A DNA stretch of 6,001 nucleotides, taken from Planctomycetota bacterium. GTDB taxonomy: Bacteria > Planctomycetota > Phycisphaerae > Phycisphaerales > SM1A02. The position numbers and the translations under genes were made by a program. The stretch lies in NCBI GenBank assembly GCA_009926815.1, contig RFOC01000127.1:1-6001 (forward strand), given 5' to 3'. This document shows, one piece after another, positions 1-5,213 of the stretch. Below the pieces are notes generated by a model. That model saw nothing but the letters and a program-made list of their open reading frames with translations. It was not told where the DNA came from and ran no database searches. Each line of letters starts with the position of its first letter. Positions within the stretch are counted from its first letter, which is position 1.

Positions 1-176
1 CCGGAGGAACCAGCGACTCCAGGCCCGGAAGAATGGGCAAGAGCCCAGAGCGTCAGGACTCCGGATAAATGCAGGATCAGACTGAGGAGGAAAGGACGCG
101 AACCCACGGAATCTTTACTTTCTCATAGATTTATTCGTTGCGTCAATTTAATGGATTGAGTGTTAAACTGTCGAAA
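1..176. other. Unassigned left edge, partly AT-rich
   Basis: No gene can be supported here. Reading frames are short and match no family I recognise. Frame 1 of the + strand stays open from the window edge to about 159, but its translation (many Arg, Pro and Glu) looks non-coding. Roughly 110-190 is clearly richer in A and T than the rest of the window, and this carries into the 3' end of the LysR remnant. It could be intergenic DNA, or the flank of an acquired or decaying segment. No convincing promoter pair or hairpin was found. Confidence 0.5.
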
Positions 177-455
177 TTAAAGCGATTCCCTATGCTCTTT
201 GCAGCGCCTGAGGAGGTGCTGTTTCAAGGCCAGGTTCTTTCGCGGCATGTACTCGGATTGAGGGTGAACCAGATAGAGCGGGATCTCGAGTTCGAAACCG
301 GGAAGAGGCCTCACCAGGCCGCGTTCGATGAACTCCCGCGCACTCATGAGCGGCAAGGCTCCGATCATTCCATTCTGGCTGATGGCATCGAGGATGGAGC
401 GATGGCTGTTCACGATGGCCGAGATCCGCGGCTTTCTCCGGCGGGATTTCGGCAT
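177..455 (-). pseudogene. LysR-type regulator remnant (C-terminal effector-domain fragment)
   Basis: The 92-residue frame reads like the last ~80 residues of a LysR-family effector-binding domain. It has the 'VNSHRSILDAISQNGMIGALP' type segment (family pattern: a variable N/S position, then a loop and GIALLP), then 'REFIERGLVRPLPGFELEIP', then 'LYLVHPQSEYMPRK' and a closing helix. A complete LysR protein is about 300 residues. The DNA-binding helix-turn-helix and most of the effector domain are absent, and nothing LysR-like is seen upstream in any frame up to the next gene. Homology starts near 425-430, about 10 residues after the ATG at 455. That ATG has a good Shine-Dalgarno (GGAGG, 6 nt spacing), so a short protein could still be made. 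Codon use is less GC-biased than in the neighbours. I call it a 5'-truncated pseudogene; a functional short protein is less likely. Family call fairly sure, status less so. Confidence 0.72.
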
Positions 456-500
456 TCCTGCCCTCCGGCGAAGTTCACGGTGCCGCACCCCGGAAGCGCA

Positions 501-536
501 CGGAGCGGGAGCGCCGTCGATCGGCGTCCCGCTCCG
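501..536 (-). terminator. Strong hairpin after the PEP-CTERM gene
   Basis: The arms CGGAGCGGGA (501-510) and TCCCGCTCCG (527-536) are perfectly complementary. The stem continues inward, after one bulged G (511), with CGCCG/CGGCG (512-516/522-526) around a 5-nt loop. That is about 15 base pairs, starting 26 nt past the stop of the minus-strand gene ending at 562. No T-tract follows on either strand, so it is not a classical intrinsic terminator. It could end transcription, protect a 3' end, or act as a barrier before the LysR remnant. Confidence 0.55.
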
Positions 537-561
537 CGTGCATGCCGGGGATGATTCCCGC

Positions 562-1305
562 TCAGGACCTGCGCCGACGCGCCATGGCGCAGGCGGCCGC
601 CAGCAGGGCGCCGACACCCGGGCTGGGCACCTGGCTGAACTCCTGCCGGACGAACGAGGCGGTGGCGAAGTCGTTCTGCGTGGACGCGAAGAACTTCAGG
701 TCCTTGTTCACCTCGAACGCGCGGTAGCCCGGGCCCCCGTAGAGGTCGACGAAGTCGACATCCTGCGAGTAGCGCGTGCTGGGTGGCGGGCCGAAGATGT
801 CGTACACCGACATGTTGCCCAGGAACGTGTTGGTGTCCAGGTCGATCACCGTCTCGTCCACGCGGGCGTAGGAGCCATCGGCACCCGCGGAGCCGTTGAA
901 GGTCAGGCGTGCATCGCGCAGCCGAACGCCCTGGGCGTAGTAGGAGGGCAGCACGGAGACCTCGTACTGCAGGTTCATCTCGTGCACCTCGCCATCGCCC
1001 GGGTTGCCGTCACCGAAGGGACCGACCAGGTCGAAGCCCACGTTGTACAGGCCGTACTGGTTGGGGTTGGCCGAGATGAAGCCGATCACCGAGAAGCTGG
1101 AGGCCTGCATCTGCGATGAGGCGAACGACTCGAAGTGGAACATCTTGTCGTTGATGATCACGGTTCGGTCGCTGCCGCTGGCCATCAGGGTGCCGAGATT
1201 GATGGAATCGCCGTTGCCGAGCACGATGGCGGCACTGGCGGCCTGGGAAGCGATGAGCAGCGCCGCGGTGCCCAGGAACCGGCGGGTCGAGGTGGAAAGG
1301 GGCAT
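562..1305 (-). CDS. Secreted protein with compact PEP-CTERM-like sorting tail
   Basis: This 247-residue protein is predicted to be exported and anchored or sorted at the envelope. Residues 1-25 form a signal peptide: positively charged start with an Arg pair (TRRFLG), hydrophobic core, and probable cleavage after ASA. The Arg pair loosely resembles a twin-arginine signal but lacks the full motif. The mature part is beta-rich and polar. Residues 48-60 ('TVIINDKMFHFES') recall the 'GDKxFsxF' opening of a family of unknown function found in many PEP-CTERM proteins. The C-terminus (about 227-247) is PSPG, a short hydrophobic stretch and RRRRS, with PSPG in place of the usual PEP. I chose ATG at 1305 over an upstream in-frame start at 1350 because it has AAGGAG 6 nt upstream and the signal peptide begins there. 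No enzyme motif is visible; the specific function is unknown. A strong hairpin follows the stop. Confidence 0.85.
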   Translation of the reverse strand: MPLSTSTRRFLGTAALLIASQAASAAIVLGNGDSINLGTLMASGSDRTVIINDKMFHFESFASSQMQASSFSVIGFISANPNQYGLYNVGFDLVGPFGDGNPGDGEVHEMNLQYEVSVLPSYYAQGVRLRDARLTFNGSAGADGSYARVDETVIDLDTNTFLGNMSVYDIFGPPPSTRYSQDVDFVDLYGGPGYRAFEVNKDLKFFASTQNDFATASFVRQEFSQVPSPGVGALLAAACAMARRRRS

Positions 1306-1513
1306 CAGAGTCTCCTTGGAGTGCCTCGCGTGGTCCAGGGGCCCGGCCACACGCGTGGACCGCGACCCGACGGATCCCGCGGGGGGCCCATTTCATGCCC
1401 GATCGGCGGCCGGTCTCAAGAACATCGCTCGGGGATCGGCGATCTCCTCGCGCGTGCCGCCGGGATGCCGCGTGACCGCCTTCGTCAGGACCGAGGTGAA
1501 GGCGGCGTCGGAA

Positions 1514-1531
1514 CCCGAGGTGGCCCTCGGG
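1514..1531. promoter_or_regulatory. Inverted repeat, candidate operator
   Basis: CCCGAGG and CCTCGGG are perfect 7-bp complements separated by 4 nt (TGGC). The repeat lies where the -35 region would fall for the -10 candidate at 1547-1552, so a dimeric regulator bound here would affect transcription of the META lipoprotein gene. No matching recognition site is known to me. A chance GC-rich hairpin is the alternative. Confidence 0.35.
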
Positions 1532-1544
1532 ACCGCGTGCCAAC

Positions 1545-1559
1545 GCTAGTCTTCCCGCC
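1545..1559 (+). promoter_or_regulatory. Candidate -10 region upstream of the META lipoprotein gene
   Basis: GCTAGTCTTCCCGCC contains TAGTCT, which fits the loose TANNNT -10 pattern of high-GC bacteria. It lies 32 nt upstream of the ATG at 1585, leaving room for a short leader with its AGGAG site. A nearly identical block (13 of 15 bases) precedes the gene at 4679, which strengthens the case. No good -35 hexamer is visible. The opposite strand reads TAGCGT at the same spot and could serve the divergent gene. Confidence 0.4.
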
Positions 1560-1584
1560 ACCCCTCGAACAGGAGAAACCGCCC

Positions 1585-2025
1585 ATGCCTCGCCCCTCCC
1601 TGATCCTGGTCCTGTCCGCAGCCCTGGTCCCATGCGTGGGGTGCAGCTCGGAGCCCGCCTGGGTGAAGCAGGAGAAGCAGGCGGAGCGCAGCCCCGCCTC
1701 GCTCCAGGGTCATCGGTGGATCTGCGTGGGCATGGATGCCAAGGGTGCCGACCCTCGCGAGCCGCTCTCGCTCGAGTTCCTCTCCGAGGGCCGGCTGCAG
1801 GGGTTCGCCGGCGTCAACCGCTTCGGCGGCAGTTGGTCGGCCGGCGAGGGCACGCTGGAGATCGGCTCGCTGGTCTCCACGAAGATGGCGGGGCCGCAGC
1901 CCCTCATGGACATGGAGCGTCGCTATCTCGACGCGCTCTCGAAGGTCCGCGGGTTCTCCCTGCAGGGCGGCTTGCTGCGCCTCAAGGACGGCGGCGAGAG
2001 GATCGTGCTCGAGTTCTCCCGCTGA
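1585..2025 (+). CDS. META-domain (HslJ-like) lipoprotein
   Basis: This 146-residue protein has an N-terminal lipoprotein-type signal (hydrophobic 5-16, then PCVGC) with Cys20 as the likely lipidated residue. The lipobox CVGC is imperfect because the usual Leu at -3 is Cys. Residues about 36-146 form one META domain: 'LQGHRWICVG', 'LEFLSEGRLQGFAGVNRFGGSW' (62-84), 'LEIGSLVSTKMAGP' (91-104), 'LMDMERRYLDAL' and a closing 'LRLKDGGERIVLEF'. META proteins such as HslJ are small envelope proteins of poorly defined role, linked to stress such as heat or novobiocin resistance. The domain usually has GCN and MAC motifs; here both Cys are replaced (Val77, Gly103). ATG at 1585 follows AGGAG with a 9-nt gap. 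The gene converges on the ABC ATPase gene. Family confident, function not. Confidence 0.87.
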   Translation: MPRPSLILVLSAALVPCVGCSSEPAWVKQEKQAERSPASLQGHRWICVGMDAKGADPREPLSLEFLSEGRLQGFAGVNRFGGSWSAGEGTLEIGSLVSTKMAGPQPLMDMERRYLDALSKVRGFSLQGGLLRLKDGGERIVLEFSR

Positions 2026-2039
2026 TCGCGATCAGTGGG
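2018..2039. terminator. Palindrome spanning both convergent stop codons
   Basis: The stop codons of the lipoprotein (TGA, 2023-2025) and of the ABC ATPase (TGA on the minus strand, 2034-2032) sit in a perfect 14-bp palindrome, CTGATCGCGATCAG (2022-2035). Three further G-C pairs (2018-2020 with 2037-2039) extend it beyond one mismatch, which is a G-U wobble in the + strand transcript. It could act as a bidirectional terminator or 3' stabiliser for two genes only 6 nt apart. No U-tract is present, so termination is an inference. Confidence 0.4.
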
Positions 2040-2916
2040 CGTCGGGATCGCGCCGGTTCAGCAGGTGCATCTGCGCCAGGTAGGGTGCCACATGCTCGTC
2101 GGGGCTCCGCGCGAAGTCCTCGAAGGGCCCGTCGAAGAGCACCCGGCCCGCATGCAGCATGATCACGCGCGGCTTGAGTCGACGCAGGAGTTCCGTGTCA
2201 TGGGTGACCACGATGCTGGTCCGCACCACGCCCGGGCGGTCGTGGGCCAGTGCCGGCTGCGTGCCGTGGGTGCGCTCGATCAGGTGATGGATCTGCACGC
2301 ACATCTCGGGGTCCAGTCCGGCGGTGGGTTCGTCGTAGAGCACCAGCACGGGATCCATGACCAGCGCCCTGGCGATGGCGACCCGCTTGGCCATGCCACC
2401 CGAGAGCATGTCCCGGTCGCGCTGGAGCACGAGGTCCGGATCCAGGCCCACGTCCCCGAGCGCGCGGCGGGCCAGGGGATCGATCTGTGCCGGCGTGAGT
2501 CCGCGAGTCTCGCGCAGCAGCATGGTCAGGTTGTCGAGCACGGTGCCGGTCAGGAGCGCGTTCCGCTGGAACACCACGGCCCAGTGCAGCCGGATCTCGT
2601 CCAGTCGGCGCTCGCTGGCCGAGCCGATCTCCACCATGGGCGGTGCTCCGTCCGCGCCCGTGGGCACGTCATGATCGGCCACCAGCACCCGTCCGCGGTC
2701 GGGCAGGAAGTGTCCGGTGATGTGCTTGAGCAGCACCGTCTTGCCGCAGCCGGAGCCGCCCACGATGGCCACCAGCTCACCGGCCTCGACCTGGAGGTTC
2801 ACGCCGGCCAGGACGGGCTTGCCATCGAAGGCCTTGTGAAGGTCCTCCACGATGACTTCGGCATGCGGGGCCCCAATCGCCATGGGCCCAATGTACCCCG
2901 CGCCGATCCGGTTCAC
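2032..2916 (-). CDS. MlaF-type ABC transporter ATP-binding protein
   Basis: This 294-residue ABC ATPase hydrolyses ATP on the cytoplasmic face of the inner membrane to drive a transporter. Visible motifs are Walker A GGSGCGKT (53-60), Q-loop Gln117 in 'VVFQRNALLTGTVLDNL', signature LSGGM (171-175), Walker B VLVLYDEP (190-197), D-loop GLD and H-loop His239 in VTHD. The Q-loop segment and overall pattern match the MlaF/Mkl class, which powers MCE-dependent lipid transport between membranes with an MlaE permease and an MlaD/MCE protein. No such partner lies in the window. Two stretches appear longer than usual, near 84-106 and 215-234. The start is a GTG overlapping the upstream TGA by 4 nt, implying translational coupling to the antiporter. 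An ATG at 2883 (283 residues) is an alternative; neither has a strong Shine-Dalgarno. Family confident; the lipid-transport role rests on family resemblance. Confidence 0.88.
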   Translation of the reverse strand: MNRIGAGYIGPMAIGAPHAEVIVEDLHKAFDGKPVLAGVNLQVEAGELVAIVGGSGCGKTVLLKHITGHFLPDRGRVLVADHDVPTGADGAPPMVEIGSASERRLDEIRLHWAVVFQRNALLTGTVLDNLTMLLRETRGLTPAQIDPLARRALGDVGLDPDLVLQRDRDMLSGGMAKRVAIARALVMDPVLVLYDEPTAGLDPEMCVQIHHLIERTHGTQPALAHDRPGVVRTSIVVTHDTELLRRLKPRVIMLHAGRVLFDGPFEDFARSPDEHVAPYLAQMHLLNRRDPDAH

Positions 2917-4568
2917 GCCATCAGCAATCCGGCCGCCTGCTCCGCGGCGTCCGCGAAGGGCTGCAGCACCAGATCCGCGCCGGCCCTCCGGAGACGCTCC
3001 ACGTGCATGGGCCCATGCGACGTGGCCGCGATGCGGCCGCCGAAGCCATGCTCGCGCAGCGTGCGAAGCACGGTCAGGTTGGCATGCAGTTCAGGGGCCG
3101 CGCACACCACCCACCGTGCATCGCGCAGCGGCAGGGCGGAGCCGAATTCGGGGTCCGTGGCATCCGCGTAGCGCACCGCGAGTCCGCGTGAGGACCACTC
3201 CTGCAGCACCTGTGGGTCGAAGTCGGCCCCCAGCACCCGCACGCCCCGAGCCTGCATGGCCTCCACGATGCGGCTGCCAAACCGCCCGAGGCCGAAGAGC
3301 ACCACCTCGTACCCGCCATCCTCGCCTCGCGTCTCGGCGTCTTCATGGCTGGACTTCTCGAACATGTCCAGTGCAGGCGCCACGCGCTCGTACAGCCGGT
3401 GCGAGCTGGTGATCATGATGGCCGAGAGACCGAAGGTGATCAGGCCGACCACGGTCACCAGGCCCAGCGCTCCCCGGTCCATGTGCCCCAGCGACACGCC
3501 GAGCGAGGTCAGGATGAGCGAGAATTCGCTGATCTGCGCCATGCTCACGCCGGTCAGGAAGCTGGTGCGCTTGCGGTACCCCAGTCGTCCCATGATCGCG
3601 ATCACGATGAGCGGCTTGCACAGCAGCGTGAACAGCGCCAGCGCGATGGCCACCCCGATCTGGGTGCCCAGCGATCGCAGTTCGAGCGAGGCGCCGAGCT
3701 CGATGAAGAAGAACAGCAGCAGGAAGTCGCGCAGGCTCGCCAGGCGGCCCGAGAGCGTCTCCCGGTAGGGCGTCGACGCCAGCGACACGCCCGCCAGGAA
3801 CGCGCCGACCTCGCGGCTGAAACCCAGACCATGGGCCACGGCGGCCAGCGTGACTGCCCAGGCCACGGCGAACAGCAGCAGCAGTTCGCGGGTGCGCGCC
3901 AGCCGTGCCGTGAGCGGAGGCAGAATGAAACGAGCCAGCAGGGCCACGCCGAGCAGCAGGGCCGTGCCGCGTGTGGCCGTGATGGCCAGTCGCAGGCCCA
4001 GCGAGGCGCCCTCGGACGTTTCGCCCGCATGTTCCGCCGTGGACAGGGCGATCATGACCACCACCACCACGATGTCCTGCACGATCAGCAGGCCCAGCGC
4101 CATTCGTCCATGCAGCGAGTCGATCTCGCGCTTGTCGGAGAGCAGCTTCACCACGATGATCGTGCTGGAGAAGGTGAGCGCACCAGCCACGTAGGCCGCC
4201 TCGACCCACGGCATTCGCAGCGCCATGCAGAGGCCAAGGCCGATCAGGGCCGTGGCCGCCACCTGCCCCAGTCCCAGCACCGCGGCGGTCGGCCCCATGG
4301 AGCGGATGATGTTCAGATCCAGTCGCAGTCCCACCACGAAGAGCAGCACGCAGATGCCGACCGAGGCCAGCAGACGCACCTCGTGATCCATGCTGAGCAG
4401 GCCCAGGGCATCCGGTCCCGCCAGGATGCCGGCTCCGATGAAGGCCATCAGCAGGGGCTGCCGAAGGAAGGAGCCGATCACGCCAAGAGCGGCGGCAAGT
4501 CCAACCACCACCGCCAGCTCCGTGAAGGGCTCGAGCGCTCCCGCCTGCATGCGGGCGAGCATAGCCAT
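2913..4568 (-). CDS. Kef-type cation:proton antiporter with TrkA-N (RCK) domain
   Basis: This 551-residue inner-membrane protein belongs to the CPA2 family and probably exchanges K+ or Na+ for protons. Residues ~10-390 hold about a dozen membrane segments with family motifs: 'GAGILAGPD', 'GICVLLFVVGLRL', 'TFSSTIIVVKLL', the ion-site pair Gln-Asp (about 164-165, in LLIVQD), 'REVGAFLAGVSLA' and 'FFFIELGASLEL'. QD, rather than the DD of electrogenic relatives, is typical of Kef-like exchangers. A charged linker leads to a cytoplasmic Rossmann RCK_N domain with GLGRFG (about 426-431) and an acidic residue (GADFDP, about 449) after strand 2, consistent with NAD(H) binding. The protein ends right after RCK_N with no RCK_C. 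ATG at 4568 was chosen for GGAGG about 11 nt upstream; GTG at 4619 (568 residues) and nearby ATGs are alternatives. First gene of an operon with the ABC ATPase. The transported ion is not certain. Confidence 0.92.
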   Translation of the reverse strand: MAMLARMQAGALEPFTELAVVVGLAAALGVIGSFLRQPLLMAFIGAGILAGPDALGLLSMDHEVRLLASVGICVLLFVVGLRLDLNIIRSMGPTAAVLGLGQVAATALIGLGLCMALRMPWVEAAYVAGALTFSSTIIVVKLLSDKREIDSLHGRMALGLLIVQDIVVVVVMIALSTAEHAGETSEGASLGLRLAITATRGTALLLGVALLARFILPPLTARLARTRELLLLFAVAWAVTLAAVAHGLGFSREVGAFLAGVSLASTPYRETLSGRLASLRDFLLLFFFIELGASLELRSLGTQIGVAIALALFTLLCKPLIVIAIMGRLGYRKRTSFLTGVSMAQISEFSLILTSLGVSLGHMDRGALGLVTVVGLITFGLSAIMITSSHRLYERVAPALDMFEKSSHEDAETRGEDGGYEVVLFGLGRFGSRIVEAMQARGVRVLGADFDPQVLQEWSSRGLAVRYADATDPEFGSALPLRDARWVVCAAPELHANLTVLRTLREHGFGGRIAATSHGPMHVERLRRAGADLVLQPFADAAEQAAGLLMA

Positions 4569-4678
4569 GGTCCAGCCACCCTCCGGATGGCATGGTCTGC
4601 GAGAAGGCGGCCCGTGCACCGAACAAATTCGCTCTTGGCGCTTGCCTTCGCTTGGGAATGGGCTAGGTTTCCCGCCTG
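4569..4678. promoter_or_regulatory. Divergent promoter region with phased CGCTTG repeats
   Basis: This 110-bp gap separates the antiporter and the His-rich protein gene, transcribed away from each other. On the + strand, CGCTCTTG (4630), CGCTTG (4639) and CGCTTG (4649) recur at 9-10 bp steps, about one helical turn, just upstream of a TANNNT -10 candidate (TAGGTT, 4664-4669). TTGCCT (4642-4647), 16 bp before it, could be a weak -35. The arrangement suits a regulator binding one DNA face. No recognised operator, including any AT-rich Zur-type palindrome, is seen. The antiporter's promoter is not clear. Confidence 0.35.
4662..4676 (+). promoter_or_regulatory. Candidate -10 region just upstream of the His-rich protein gene
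   Basis: GCTAGGTTTCCCGCC differs from the block at 1545-1559 by two bases. TAGGTT (4664-4669) ends only 9 nt before the GTG at 4679. If it is the -10, transcription would begin about 2-3 nt before the start codon, giving a leaderless or nearly leaderless message. This fits the lack of a Shine-Dalgarno there. Confidence 0.4.
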
Positions 4679-5080
4679 GTGAGAAGGGTCCTCGACCAAC
4701 TCCTGACTCTCACGGCTGCTCTGGCCGTGCTGCTGGGCGGACCGGTGCTGCGCACCCTGCACCAGGCGTGCGATGTCCTGCACCACCCGCACCAAGGGCC
4801 GGTCCAGGTCGCCAGTCAGCATCCTCACGATGCGGACCACATGGACCACGCGGATCATGTGGGGCATGCGGATGCCCCTGATGCTGCACCTGTCGACCCG
4901 AGTTCCAGCGACTGCCAGGTCTGTCTCATGCTGGCCGCCATGGTCGCCCGGGTCGGGTTGGCCGTGTCGGCGCCGGTGCAGCACGCCTTCGTGAGCGTGG
5001 TGGACCAATCCGCGCCTGCCGCGCGACCTGGCCTTGCGCCGTTGCGCGAGCTGGCCGCCCGCCCGCCTCCGCGGGCCTGA
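4679..5080 (+). CDS. Small exported His-rich CxxC protein, DUF2946-like
   Basis: This 133-residue protein starts at a GTG with no clear ribosome binding site. Residues 1-24 are an Arg-led hydrophobic signal or anchor segment. Residues 28-63 hold ten histidines, including HMDHADHVGH, where four His (54, 57, 60, 63) fall exactly three residues apart. A CQVC pair (79-82) precedes a second hydrophobic stretch (83-100), and the C-terminus is Pro/Arg rich (RPPPRA). Signal, His-rich part, CxxC, hydrophobic stretch and a Pro-Arg end match the layout of DUF2946 proteins, small envelope proteins often near copper or other metal genes; the tail recalls their RAPP ending. The His and Cys suggest binding of a soft metal such as Zn or Cu, by inference. 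It is probably co-transcribed with the next gene, since the 133-nt gap has no TA dinucleotide. It could be an unrelated His-rich protein. Confidence 0.75.
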   Translation: MRRVLDQLLTLTAALAVLLGGPVLRTLHQACDVLHHPHQGPVQVASQHPHDADHMDHADHVGHADAPDAAPVDPSSSDCQVCLMLAAMVARVGLAVSAPVQHAFVSVVDQSAPAARPGLAPLRELAARPPPRA

Positions 5081-5213
5081 TCCGTCGTGTCAGCATGGCC
5101 GCCCGGCACTCGGGCGAGGGGCATGGCTGCGGCATGGGCCGTGGACCGCCCACCCTGATCCTTTCCTTCGCATGCAGGGGTCCTCGATCCCTGCCCATCT
5201 CTCGGAGTTTCCA
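5081..5213. other. Gap between the His-rich and PEP-CTERM genes
   Basis: No TA dinucleotide occurs in these 133 nt, so no TANNNT -10 is present, which favours read-through from the upstream gene or an unusual promoter. A small hairpin (CGCCCG/CGGGCG, 5100-5105 with 5111-5116) lies 19 nt after the stop and could partly attenuate transcription. GCATGG recurs at 5093, 5121 and 5132, of unknown meaning. The next gene's GGAG site is at 5204-5207. Confidence 0.45.

Larger units (their letters stand above)
1306..1584. other. Divergent intergenic region
   Basis: This 279-bp gap separates the leftward PEP-CTERM gene from the rightward META lipoprotein, so it should hold promoters for both. From 1306 to 1546 there is not one TA dinucleotide, so no TANNNT-type -10 exists there on either strand. 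The only TA lies in the GCTAG at 1545-1549. It also contains a near-perfect direct repeat (CGCGTGGTCC at 1327, CGCGTGGACC at 1352, 25 bp apart), an odd palindrome GATCGGCGATC (1434-1444) and the inverted repeat at 1514-1531. Frames running through it look like non-coding GC-rich shadows. Confidence 0.6.

Noticed and set aside
138..554. 138-residue + strand frame opposite the LysR remnant
   Set aside because: It reads as the antisense of the LysR fragment, with no recognisable domain and no ribosome binding site; the minus strand explains the sequence.
1434..1444. Odd palindrome GATCGGCGATC in the intergenic region
   Set aside because: It is short, built from GATCG units common in GC-rich DNA, and has no promoter beside it; too weak to call an operator.
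1535..1541. TGGCACG on the minus strand, like a sigma-54 -24 element for the PEP-CTERM gene
   Set aside because: The matching -12 (TTGC at the right spacing) is absent: CCCG stands there instead.
1010..1633. Long minus-strand frame through the divergent intergenic region
   Set aside because: It overlaps the PEP-CTERM gene in another frame, is low-complexity Arg/Gly/Pro, and shows no domain.
2035..3171. 378-residue + strand frame opposite the ABC ATPase
   Set aside because: The minus strand carries all ABC motifs in order; this frame has none and is a GC-rich shadow.
3345..4682. 445-residue + strand frame with many His and Gln, opposite the antiporter
   Set aside because: It is the antisense shadow of the Kef coding sequence; hydrophobic codons on the minus strand give His/Gln-rich runs on the other. 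It is not a real metal-binding protein.
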